Assembly: GCF_041687215.1 (NCBI RefSeq)
Contig: NZ_JAWLCI010000007.1
Location: 1 to 64,000, forward strand
DNA length: 64,000 nt
Direction of reading: 5' to 3'
Origin: Mariniphaga sp041687215
GTDB taxonomy: Bacteria; Bacteroidota; Bacteroidia; Bacteroidales; Prolixibacteraceae
Shown: positions 36,841 to 45,275 of the stretch, one piece after another
Layout: the number at the start of each line of letters is the position of its first letter
How positions within the stretch are numbered: the stretch's first letter is position 1
Notes under the pieces: model-generated
The model's database searches: none
The model's input: only the letters and a program-made list of their open reading frames with translations
Told to the model about the DNA's origin: nothing
Translations under genes and position numbers: made by a program

Positions 36841-38153
36841 TCCATCAACCCCACAACATTTCCTGTCATAACTTTAATCCCGGTTTCGATGGTTTTTTCG
36901 TAGTCGGGATTCAGGTGAGGCGAATGCAACGGGTAAGGTTCTCTGCCTTCGGCTTTTAGCTGTTGCATCAGTTCGGAACTGGTGCTGCCCAGCCAGATAA
37001 GGCAGATTGGAATGTTTTCCGGAGTGCGGCCGTAAACGCCAAAATCTTCGCCTACCATGGCCGGGGCGTTTTTTACTATGTTTTCAGCGCCAATGATTTC
37101 AGAAGCAAAACCGTGTATTTTTTCGCTCAGTTCCGGATTGTTCAGAACCGGCGGAGTGTATTCATCCAGAACAACAACTTCAGGTAGCCGGTCGTCGGGC
37201 ATGCCGGCCATTTGTGCGGCTGAGTTGCAAATTCGTCGAATCGCAGAAATCACCTGTTCAATCACTTCATCGGAATAGTAGCGCAACGTAAGTTCCATTT
37301 TTACCTCGTCGGGGATGATGTTCGGACGGGTGCCGCCATGAATAGACCCCACAGTAACTACTGCGGGTTCCAGCGGACTGATTTCACGACTGACGATGGT
37401 CTGCAAATCGAGCACAATGCGCGAGGCAATTACAATGGGGTCGATACATTTTTCGGGGTAAGCGCCGTGCCCACCCTGGCCAAAAACGGTAATTTCCACG
37501 GTTTCAACCCCGGCAAAAATGGGCCCGCCCACCAGTCCGATTTGTCCAGATTCCAGTTCAGGATTGATGTGATAAGCCATGGCATAATCTGGTTTTGGAA
37601 AGCGGGTGAACAATCCGGATTCGATGGCTAAACTTGCGCCACCACTGACTTCCTCGGCCTGCTGGGCAATCACCACCAGTGTTCCCTGCCAGTGTTCCTT
37701 CAGTGCTGCCAGCGTATGGATGGTTCCCGTCCAAACCGACATGTGGATGTCGTGGCCGCAGGCGTGCATCACCGGTACTTCTTCATCGTTCTGATTTTTC
37801 GCTGTTTTAGTGCTGGCAAATTCCAGTCCGGTTTTTTCCTGAACCGGCAGGGCATCCATATCTGTGCGCAGCATCACCACCGGGCCGTCGCCGTTTTTCA
37901 AAACACCCACCACATTATTTCCGCCCACCTTTTCGGTGACCTCAAAACCTGCTTTTTTTAATTCGGTAGCCATTCGTCTGGCCGATTCAAACTCCTGAAA
38001 AGACAATTCCGGATTTTGATGCAGATGTTTGCACAACTCAAGCGCATATTCAGTTTGATTCCGGGCTTCTTTTTTTATCACTCCAGCAATTTGTGCAAAA
38101 GCATTGTTTTGAATAATCATGGCAAAAAGGATAAGAAATATTTTTGAATTCAT
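36837..38153 (-). CDS. Exported M20 family amidohydrolase
   Basis: 438 residues with a signal peptide (MNSKIFLILFAMIIQ, cut after AFAQ). The metal motif HACGHDIHMS (about residue 120) and the later QAEEVSGG and MVGEDFG stretches match M20D enzymes such as hippurate or N-acyl-amino-acid hydrolases. The product likely cleaves N-acyl or amide bonds in the periplasm. It begins 8 bp after the DUF1080 gene, so they form a two-gene unit. Confidence 0.88.
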   Translation of the reverse strand: MNSKIFLILFAMIIQNNAFAQIAGVIKKEARNQTEYALELCKHLHQNPELSFQEFESARRMATELKKAGFEVTEKVGGNNVVGVLKNGDGPVVMLRTDMDALPVQEKTGLEFASTKTAKNQNDEEVPVMHACGHDIHMSVWTGTIHTLAALKEHWQGTLVVIAQQAEEVSGGASLAIESGLFTRFPKPDYAMAYHINPELESGQIGLVGGPIFAGVETVEITVFGQGGHGAYPEKCIDPIVIASRIVLDLQTIVSREISPLEPAVVTVGSIHGGTRPNIIPDEVKMELTLRYYSDEVIEQVISAIRRICNSAAQMAGMPDDRLPEVVVLDEYTPPVLNNPELSEKIHGFASEIIGAENIVKNAPAMVGEDFGVYGRTPENIPICLIWLGSTSSELMQQLKAEGREPYPLHSPHLNPDYEKTIETGIKVMTGNVVGLMD

Positions 38154-38160
38154 CTAAATA

Positions 38161-39162
38161 TTACTTTACAATCGGCATCAACACCATATTCCGGTAAGAA
38201 ACTTTTCCGTGGTCACCCTGCAGGTAAATGGGACCCGCTGCAAACACATCGGCCTGAATGGCGCCACCGGTTGGGCCGTAAACCGGCTGGTTGTCGATGA
38301 TAGTCGTTCCATTCAATTTTACAGTAACGTGGCGGTTGCACAATGTAATATCCATGGTTTGCCATTCGCCGGCAGGTTTTTCAGCAGCAACTGATGGTGT
38401 GATGCGGCTGTATAAAGCGCCCATGTTGTGCGAGTCCAAATCCCTTCCATAAGAATCCATCACCTGGATTTCGTACATGCCCCGCAGGTAAACACCACTG
38501 TTGCTGCCCTGCGGAATATTTACCTCCAGAGTCAGGTTAAAATCTTCAAACTCCTGTTCGGTGCGAATGTTCCCGTAAGAAATACGTTCTCCTTCTTTTT
38601 GAACCGGGTCGTTAACCAGCACGCCGTCAATCACTTTAAATCCGTTTACCTGATTGGGATTGGTGAGCTTCCATCCCGAGAGGTCTTTGCCGTTAAAAAG
38701 TTTCACCGGCTGGCCGTATTTTACTTTTGACAAATCGGGTGCAGGTGGTACATCCGGAAGTTTCCAACCATAAAATTTGGCCTGGTTTGTTTTCATTCCG
38801 TCGCGCGCCGGTTGCATGGAAACCCCTGAAATCCTATCGCCGCTGCGGGTAACTTTAAACAGGTGGGGTGCAACCATTTTTCGTTCTTTCCCATCTTTGC
38901 CTTCGCGGGTAACTTCCCCGGCACGCATCACCATCAGGTTATCATCGTCAAGCAGAAAAACACTTTGCACGGGCGTAACACTTCCACCACGCCAAAGCAG
39001 TTCGGCATCAAGAAAGCCGTTGTTTTCAAACACCTGAAGCCAGCCCACCGAGCCGCCTTCAATTTCAATGGTCCACATGCCGTAAAAGCCGCTTGGTTTT
39101 TGGGCGCTGGCAAATAAAATGGTTGTAAAAACCGTGATAAACAGTAAAGCTATTTTTTTCAT
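38161..39162 (-). CDS. DUF1080 domain protein (3-keto-disaccharide hydrolase-like)
   Basis: 333 residues with a signal peptide (MKKIALLFITVFTTILFA, cut after SAQ). The C-terminal two thirds is a concanavalin-like DUF1080 domain with LFNGKDLSGWKL (about residue 155), NSGVYLRG and EIQVMDSYG. DUF1080 enzymes hydrolyse 3-keto-glycosides in Bacteroides. That fits the two exported Gfo/Idh/MocA proteins 5-6 kb away, though they are on a separate transcript. The N-terminal ~130 residues are an extra region I cannot name. Confidence 0.85.
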   Translation of the reverse strand: MKKIALLFITVFTTILFASAQKPSGFYGMWTIEIEGGSVGWLQVFENNGFLDAELLWRGGSVTPVQSVFLLDDDNLMVMRAGEVTREGKDGKERKMVAPHLFKVTRSGDRISGVSMQPARDGMKTNQAKFYGWKLPDVPPAPDLSKVKYGQPVKLFNGKDLSGWKLTNPNQVNGFKVIDGVLVNDPVQKEGERISYGNIRTEQEFEDFNLTLEVNIPQGSNSGVYLRGMYEIQVMDSYGRDLDSHNMGALYSRITPSVAAEKPAGEWQTMDITLCNRHVTVKLNGTTIIDNQPVYGPTGGAIQADVFAAGPIYLQGDHGKVSYRNMVLMPIVK

Positions 39163-39280
39163 TTTAATAAGGTTTATTTGAATTCAAATCATTTCAAACA
39201 AACTTACAAAAAAGATTACGATGGTTTGCGCAAGACGAGCGGGAAATTAATTTGATTCTGCAATTATAATGAACCCTACC

Positions 39281-39314
39281 AACCCTTCAAGGTTTCAAAA
39301 AACCTTGAAGGGTT
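39281..39314. terminator. Perfect 15-bp hairpin AACCCTTCAAGG
   Basis: The arms 39281-39295 (AACCCTTCAAGGTTT) and 39300-39314 are perfect complements around a CAAA loop, between the thioredoxin-like and DUF1080 genes. It may act as a transcription terminator. A sequence of this type is also common as a dispersed repeat in Bacteroidota, as far as I recall. Confidence 0.55.
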
Positions 39315-39331
39315 AAAATGAATGAATAGAA

Positions 39332-39916
39332 TTACAACACCAAATCACATGCTTCCGCCGGCATCCAGTGTTTGTCTTTGCCTTCCCATTTTACGTTGCA
39401 GCCAATGGGGTTGGTCAGCGGAACGGAAACCGGTTTGCCTGAGGTGAGTTCATTCAAAGCACGGTCAAGGTCGTTTACCGTCATTTTCGATGTGTCTCGC
39501 GGATGGTCAACACCACGGCCGGTGTAAACCAACTTCCGGTTTTCGTCGAACACATAAAAATGTGGTGTGCGCAATGCCCCGTAAGCCAGCGCAACCTCCT
39601 GAGATTCGTCGCGCAGATATTTCCACGGGAATCTAAATTCTTCCATTCGCTTTTTCATGTGATCGAAATCGTCCTCGGGATACGTGTTGGCGCTGTTCGG
39701 GTTGATTCCAACAAACACAATGCCTTTATCTTTGTACTTTTCTACAGTTTGCCGGGTCACTTCGTCGCTGCCAATTACATACGGACAATGGTTGCAGGTG
39801 AAAAACACCACCAGGTATTTTGAATCCTTAAAACTTTCCAGTGAATAATTTTTCCCGTCGGTGGCCGGCAGGTTAAAATCTTTTGCTTTTTCTCCCGGTT
39901 GTAATGTAAAACTCAT
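39332..39916 (-). CDS. Thioredoxin-family (AhpC/TSA-like) protein
   Basis: 194 residues with a thioredoxin-like peroxiredoxin fold. FFTCNHCPYV (about residue 40) holds a CxxC redox pair, and the AhpC/TSA-type core follows (GIVFVGINPN, HFYVFDENRKLVYTGRG). No signal peptide, so it is cytoplasmic. It probably reduces peroxides or disulfides; similar proteins are annotated only as thioredoxin family. Confidence 0.83.
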   Translation of the reverse strand: MSFTLQPGEKAKDFNLPATDGKNYSLESFKDSKYLVVFFTCNHCPYVIGSDEVTRQTVEKYKDKGIVFVGINPNSANTYPEDDFDHMKKRMEEFRFPWKYLRDESQEVALAYGALRTPHFYVFDENRKLVYTGRGVDHPRDTSKMTVNDLDRALNELTSGKPVSVPLTNPIGCNVKWEGKDKHWMPAEACDLVL

Positions 39917-39973
39917 AATTTTTCTCTTTTTGTTTCTTAAAAAAGAAAAAATGAAGGTGCTGATTTGTTCATT

Positions 39974-41428
39974 TTAATTAAAGTCTTCCTGAAAGTTTTT
40001 TACCAACCGATAATAAAAATTAATCATGGCTTTGTAGTTTTCAATGGTAATCCTTTCATTATCATTATGAAAAAGATCAATATTCTTTGGTGTAATCTGA
40101 TATGGAGCAAAGCGGTAAACATGGGGTGAAACTTCGGAATAATGATAACTGTCTGAACTCGCTGTCATTAACGATGGGGCAACATATGTATTTTCAAAAC
40201 TTTCCCTGATGGTTTTGTTCAGTACATTAAATGCTTCGCAGTCGATAGGTGAAACTTTGGCTGGTTCTTTTGAATTTCCAATAATTGTTAGGGAAACGCG
40301 ATTGTCGTTTATCGTTTTTTCAAGGTGGGCAATAACTTTTTCGGATGAATCGCCGGGCAACAATCTAAAGTTAATTGTGGCCGTTGCTTCTGTGGGCAAT
40401 ACATTATCTCTAATTCCGGCTTGTAACATGGTTGGGGCTGTAGTTGTCCGAACCAAAGAATTTCCCGGTCCGGAGCTGGTGTAAATGCTTTTTAAAACGC
40501 CGCCCAGTAACAATTGATTAGCAAAAACAATACGTGCCGGCCATGGAATTTCCGGACCTATGTAACGCAGAAAACCTTTTACAGGAAGCGTAAATTCAGG
40601 GGACGGCTGATTTTCGGTAATCGCAACAAGTGCTTTCGATAAAATGGAAATGGCGGTTTCCGATTGTGGCATGGCAGCATGTCCTCCTTCAAACCTGCTG
40701 GTTATTTCCAGGGAAAGATACCCTTTTTCAGATGTTCCAATCAAAGCCACCGGCTTCGAAATCATAGGAACAACACCCGAAGTAATTACCATTCCTTCGT
40801 CAATAACCATCTCGGCTTCCACACCCCTGTTTTTTAGTATCGATGCCAACTCCCTGGCGCCTTTTCCTCCAATTTCCTCATCGTCACCAAAAGCCAGATA
40901 AACTGTTCGTTCCGGAATAATGCCTTCTTCAAGTAATCTTTCAACAGCTTCTAAAATTGAAATCAGACTTCCTTTGTCGTCGAGTGTTCCGCGTCCCCAG
41001 ATAAATTCATCATCAGTTTCACCAGAAAACGGACCTTTTTCCCAGTTTTCCTCCATTACCGGAACCACATCCTGATGGGCAAGCAAAATCAGCGGTTTAA
41101 GATTTTTGTTTTTTCCCTGCCATTTATAAAGCAGTGCATAATTCCCATACACTTCCTTTTCTAAATGTTTAAAAATCAAAGGATAAGTTGAATCGAGAAA
41201 AGCATGAAACTGCAAAAATTGCGAAGTGTCTGTTAATGAATAATCTTCATGAGAAATGGTTTTAAACGAAATCGCTTTTGACAGATTTTGCAGACTTTGT
41301 TTCCCAATTTCAATCGTTTTAGCCGGTTCAACATTCAATTGTTTTGAGGGGTAAAAAGCAGTTTTTACCACCAAAATAACGATGAGAATCAAAACGGTTA
41401 GGCCTAAAAGTTTTATAGCTTTTTTCAT
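39974..41428 (-). CDS. M20 family peptidase, membrane-anchored
   Basis: 484 residues from the ATG at 41428 (MKKAIKLLGLTVLIL), which opens a single N-terminal membrane helix; an ATG at 41452 would add eight residues. The metal-site motifs are LLAHQDVVPV, GRGTLDDKGS and FGDDEEIGGKGA, matching the yeast carboxypeptidase S (CPS1)-like branch of M20. It should trim peptides or N-acyl amino acids at the outer face of the inner membrane. It diverges from ligA. Confidence 0.87.
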   Translation of the reverse strand: MKKAIKLLGLTVLILIVILVVKTAFYPSKQLNVEPAKTIEIGKQSLQNLSKAISFKTISHEDYSLTDTSQFLQFHAFLDSTYPLIFKHLEKEVYGNYALLYKWQGKNKNLKPLILLAHQDVVPVMEENWEKGPFSGETDDEFIWGRGTLDDKGSLISILEAVERLLEEGIIPERTVYLAFGDDEEIGGKGARELASILKNRGVEAEMVIDEGMVITSGVVPMISKPVALIGTSEKGYLSLEITSRFEGGHAAMPQSETAISILSKALVAITENQPSPEFTLPVKGFLRYIGPEIPWPARIVFANQLLLGGVLKSIYTSSGPGNSLVRTTTAPTMLQAGIRDNVLPTEATATINFRLLPGDSSEKVIAHLEKTINDNRVSLTIIGNSKEPAKVSPIDCEAFNVLNKTIRESFENTYVAPSLMTASSDSYHYSEVSPHVYRFAPYQITPKNIDLFHNDNERITIENYKAMINFYYRLVKNFQEDFN

Positions 41429-41545
41429 TTTAGGTGATTTTTTGCTATTCAATTTAAGTTTAAATTTTCTATTTCATTGCGAATTATTGAAAAATTATCG
41501 TTGAAAACTAAAATCAGTCCCCGGTTAATCGAAAACTGCTTTTTG

Positions 41546-41553
41546 TATATTTG
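41546..41553 (+). promoter_or_regulatory. Promoter -7 box for ligA
   Basis: TATATTTG matches TAnnTTTG exactly and lies 16 bp before the ligA ATG. No good -33 TTTG is visible at the usual distance, so confidence is moderate. Confidence 0.4.
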
Positions 41554-41569
41554 TTTCAAAGTACAAAAC

Positions 41570-43781
41570 ATGGATAAAAAGGAAGCCCGATATAAAATAG
41601 ACCAACTCCGAAAAGAGCTGAATGACCACAATTACAAGTACTACGTGCTGGCCCAACCCGAAATCAGCGACTTTGATTTCGATATGAAACTTCGTGAACT
41701 GGAAAAGTTGGAAGCTGAGTTTCCGGAGTTTGCCGACCCGTATTCACCCACGCAGCGGGTGGGAAGCGACATCAGCAAGGCATTTGAGCAGGTGGAGCAC
41801 CGGTATCCGATGTTGTCGCTCAGTAATGCCTATTCCGAAGGGGAAATTGCCGATTTCGACAACCGCATTAAAAAACTCATCGGGGAAGATTGTGAATACG
41901 TTTGCGAGCTGAAATTCGACGGCTCTTCCATCAGTTTGCTCTACGAAAACGGGAAGCTGGTGCGGGCTGTTACCCGCGGCGACGGCGTAAAAGGCGACGA
42001 TGTTACTTCCAACGTGCGGACCATTCGTTCTGTTCCGCTTTCGCTGCGTGGAGATGATTACCCGGGGAGTTTCGAAATCAGGGGAGAAATTGTGATGCCG
42101 TTTCATGTTTTTGAAGAACTGAACAAACAACGCGAAGAGGCGGGCGAACCGCTGTTTGCCAATCCGCGCAACTCTGCCGCCGGCACGCTGAAAATGCAGG
42201 ATCCTTCTATTGTAGCTTCGCGCAAACTGGATGCGTATTTTTATTCGCTGATGGGCGACAACCTGCCTGCCGATGGACATTACGAAAACCTGAAAAAAGC
42301 CAGCGAGTGGGGTTTCAAAATTTCAGACGCCACCCGGATTTGCCGAAACCTGGATGAAGTTTTTAAATACCTGAACCAATGGGATTTGGAGCGTCACAAA
42401 GTGCCCGTGGCTACTGACGGGGTGGTTATAAAAGTGAATTCGCGCAGGCTGCAGGAGGAGTTGGGTTTTACGGCCAAGTCGCCCCGCTGGGCCATCGCCT
42501 ACAAATTTAAGGCTGAAAGCGCGGCAACCATTCTGAAATCAGTTTCCTATCAGGTTGGACGCACAGGCGCCGTTACGCCAGTGGCCATTCTCCAACCGGT
42601 ACAGATTGCCGGAACCGTTGTAAAACGCGCGTCGCTGCACAATGCTGATATCATTAAAAACCTCGATTTGCACCTGAACGATACCGTTTTTGTGGAAAAA
42701 GGTGGGGAAATCATTCCAAAAATTACTGGGNNNNNNNNNNNNNNNNNNNNNNNNNNNNNNNNNNNNNNNNNNNNNNNNNNNNNNNNNNNNNNNNNNNNNN
42801 NNNNNNNNNNNNNNNNNNNNNNNNNNNNNNTCGCTGCACAATGCTGATATCATTAAAAACCTCGATTTGCACCTGAACGATACCGTTTTTGTGGAAAAAG
42901 GTGGGGAAATCATTCCAAAAATTACTGGGGTGGATGCAGAAAAAAGACACCCAATGGCATTGCCGATTGAATTTATTGATATTTGTCCGGAGTGCAGAAC
43001 ACCGCTGGTGCGCAACGAAGGGGAAGCCGCCCATTACTGTCCCAACGAAACCGGATGCCCGCCGCAGATTAAAGGAAAAATGGAACATTTTGTGAGCCGG
43101 AAAGCGATGGACATCGACGGGCTGGGACAGGAAACCATCGAACTGCTCTACAATCAAGGCCTGGCTAAAAGTATTGCCGACCTGTATCTTCTGAAAAAGG
43201 AACAACTTTCAGCACTGGTACGGATGGGTGAAAAATCGGCTCAACGCATTCTCGACGGGCTGGAGGAATCGAAAAAAGCGCCGTTCGAGCGGGTTTTGTT
43301 CGCTTTGGGAATCCGGTATGTGGGTGAAACGGTAGCCAAAAAACTGGCCAAAGAGGTTCATTCCATCGATAACCTCCGGCAAAAAACAAAAGAGGAATTG
43401 ACCGAATTGGATGAAATTGGCGATCGAATTGCCGAAAGTATTCTTGATTTCTTTTCGAAACCGGAACACATCGAAATGATTGAATTCCTAAAAAAACAAG
43501 GACTTCAGTTTCAAGTGAGTGAAGAACTGCTCAGTAACCGAACTGAAAAATTAAAAGGTCTGAGCATCGTTATTTCCGGTACATTTGAAAAGCATTCACG
43601 CGATGAGTTGAAACAGGTGATTGAGCAAAATGGCGGAAAAAATGTGGGGTCCATTTCCAAAAAGACGAATTATGTTCTGGCAGGTGAAAATATGGGGCCC
43701 AGCAAATTGGAAAAAGCTGAAAAGCTTGGCATCCCCGTCATTTCGGAAGAAGATTTTTTGAAGCTGCTGGGCGATTTGTAA
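41570..43781 (+). CDS. ligA: NAD-dependent DNA ligase, split by a scaffold gap
   Basis: It starts at the ATG at 41570 (MDKKEARYKIDQL). Catalytic Lys is in CELKFDGSS, then OB-fold and AVTPVAILQP, a four-Cys zinc finger (CPEC...CPNETGCPP), helix-hairpin-helix repeats and a C-terminal BRCT domain with LKGLSIVISGTF. A 100-N gap at 42731-42830 interrupts it. The 99 bp before the gap (42632-42730) recur exactly after it (42831-42929). Merging them leaves 670 codons in frame, the normal LigA length. The gene is therefore probably intact, and the two apparent halves are an assembly artefact. Confidence 0.9.
42731..42830. other. Assembly gap in ligA
   Basis: One hundred N. The flanks are identical over 99 bp, which points to an unmerged overlap between two contigs, not missing sequence. 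The true locus would be about 199 bp shorter. Confidence 0.95.
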
Positions 43782-43807
43782 TTCTTGGTTACAATTCATT
43801 ATATTTG
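43775..43807 (+). promoter_or_regulatory. Promoter before the DUF6913/dapA pair
   Basis: TTTG at 43775-43778 (inside the end of ligA), a 21-nt spacer, and TATATTTG at 43800-43807, an exact -7 box. The next gene's ATG begins 6 bp later at 43813, so the transcript would be almost leaderless. Confidence 0.45.
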
Positions 43808-43812
43808 TATAA

Positions 43813-44337
43813 ATGGGAATAAAACTAATTGAAAAATATGCCCTTCGGAGGCTTCAGAAAAAGGCAACTGCGGTTGAACGCCATGTGAAGCTACCTCATC
43901 CTGAGTCTATAAGGAAAGTTGCCGTATTGTGGCAGCCCGAACAAAAAGAGGCTTTTCAGTTTTTACGTGATCATTTTTCACATGCACTGGTTATTTTTCG
44001 GAATATTTGTGTTTATTCCCATAATCCGGCCGTTGAGGCAGGTAACAACACCATCACTCCGAAAGATTGCAACTGGCTGGGGTTTCCCAAAAAGGGTTTT
44101 GCAGAAGATTTTTTAAATACCGAATTTGATTTACTACTAAACATTGCCCTTGAACAAAACCTTGTAATCGATTACCTCACCGCTTTAAGCAAGGCTCGGT
44201 TTAAAGTTGGCTGGTCGCCTAAAGAGAATAATTTTTATGACCTCAATATTAATATAAAAGGGAAACAGGATGCATTGTTTCTTGCCAGTCAACAAATTTT
44301 CTATATTCGGCAATTTAATAATATTACATTAATATGA
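43813..44337 (+). CDS. Conserved Bacteroidota protein (DUF6913-like)
   Basis: 174 residues without signal peptide or membrane segment. A basic N-terminal helix (YALRRLQKKATAVERHV) leads into an alpha/beta domain with NTEFDLLLNIALEQNLVIDYL and a C-terminal IRQFNNITLI. It resembles a small protein family found next to dapA in this phylum, which I recall as DUF6913; the function is unknown. It overlaps dapA by 4 bp, which suggests translational coupling. Confidence 0.6.
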   Translation: MGIKLIEKYALRRLQKKATAVERHVKLPHPESIRKVAVLWQPEQKEAFQFLRDHFSHALVIFRNICVYSHNPAVEAGNNTITPKDCNWLGFPKKGFAEDFLNTEFDLLLNIALEQNLVIDYLTALSKARFKVGWSPKENNFYDLNINIKGKQDALFLASQQIFYIRQFNNITLI

Positions 44338-45212
44338 ATCATCCGTTTAAAGGTGCAGGTGTTGCTTTGGTTACACCCTTCACCGAAGAAAATAAAATTG
44401 ATTTTGATGCACTGGGAAAAATAATCGAGAACCAGGTGAAAGGGGGAATGGATTATTTAGTGGCCCTGGGAACCACTGCAGAAACGGCTACTTTAACAGC
44501 AGAAGAAAAAAAGGAGGTGGTTAAGTTTGTCAAAAAGAATTCAGCCGGCCTCCCGGTTGTTGTGGGAATGGGCGGAAACGATACGCGAAAAATCATAAAA
44601 CAAATAGAAAAGTTTGATTTTGATGGTGTGGCAGGTTTGCTTATTGTTACACCTTATTACAACAAACCTTCGCAGGAAGGAATGTACAGACACTATTCAG
44701 AAATTGCCAAAACAAGTCCGGTGCCAATAATTTTATACAATGTGCCATCACGCACCGGTGTAAACCTTGAATACGAAACGGTGGTGCGACTTGCCGAAAC
44801 TTCTGATAAAATTATTGCGGTTAAGGAAGCATCGGGAGTGCTTTCGCAAATAACCCGCATCAATAAATATACACCAGATCATTTTTGGGTTATTTCTGGC
44901 GATGACGTATTGGCACTTCCCATAATATCAATTGGGGGAATTGGTGTAATTTCTGTAATTGCCAATGCCTTTCCTGGCAAAGTCAGTGAATTAATTCATC
45001 TGGCACTCGATGGAAAATATAACGAAGCCCGAGAGTTGCATTTTGAGTTGATTGATCTTTTTAAACTAATTTTTAAAGAAGGTAATCCGGGCGGTATAAA
45101 AGCACTAATGCACATGCAGGGGACTATTCAAAACGAATTACGGACACCGCTATACCGAATTAGCGAAGAAACTTACAATGAGATAAAAGAGGCGTATTTG
45201 AAGTTGAAGTAG
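44334..45212 (+). CDS. dapA: 4-hydroxy-tetrahydrodipicolinate synthase
   Basis: 292 residues, TIM-barrel, DapA family. The substrate loop LGTTAETAT, the catalytic Tyr in YNVPSRTG and the Schiff-base Lys in IAVKEASG are all present, in the right order and spacing. It condenses pyruvate with aspartate semialdehyde at the start of lysine and diaminopimelate synthesis. It is coupled to the small upstream gene by a 4-bp overlap and followed by a hairpin. Confidence 0.93.
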   Translation: MNHPFKGAGVALVTPFTEENKIDFDALGKIIENQVKGGMDYLVALGTTAETATLTAEEKKEVVKFVKKNSAGLPVVVGMGGNDTRKIIKQIEKFDFDGVAGLLIVTPYYNKPSQEGMYRHYSEIAKTSPVPIILYNVPSRTGVNLEYETVVRLAETSDKIIAVKEASGVLSQITRINKYTPDHFWVISGDDVLALPIISIGGIGVISVIANAFPGKVSELIHLALDGKYNEARELHFELIDLFKLIFKEGNPGGIKALMHMQGTIQNELRTPLYRISEETYNEIKEAYLKLK

Positions 45213-45240
45213 ATTTTGGGTAATTAGGAATACAGAAAAA

Positions 45241-45266
45241 AAGGCAGGCCTTTCAGTGCCTGCCTT
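45241..45266. terminator. Hairpin between dapA and the LRR protein gene
   Basis: AAGGCAGGC (45241-45249) and GCCTGCCTT (45258-45266) form a perfect 9-bp stem with an 8-nt loop. The A-run just before it makes it a good intrinsic terminator for the minus-strand LRR gene. It may also stop dapA transcripts. Confidence 0.6.
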
Positions 45267-45275
45267 GTTATTTGG

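Noticed and set aside
42690..43205. Frames that run through the N gap in ligA on both strands
   Set aside because: They exist only because runs of N carry no stop codons; the real frame is the merged ligA.
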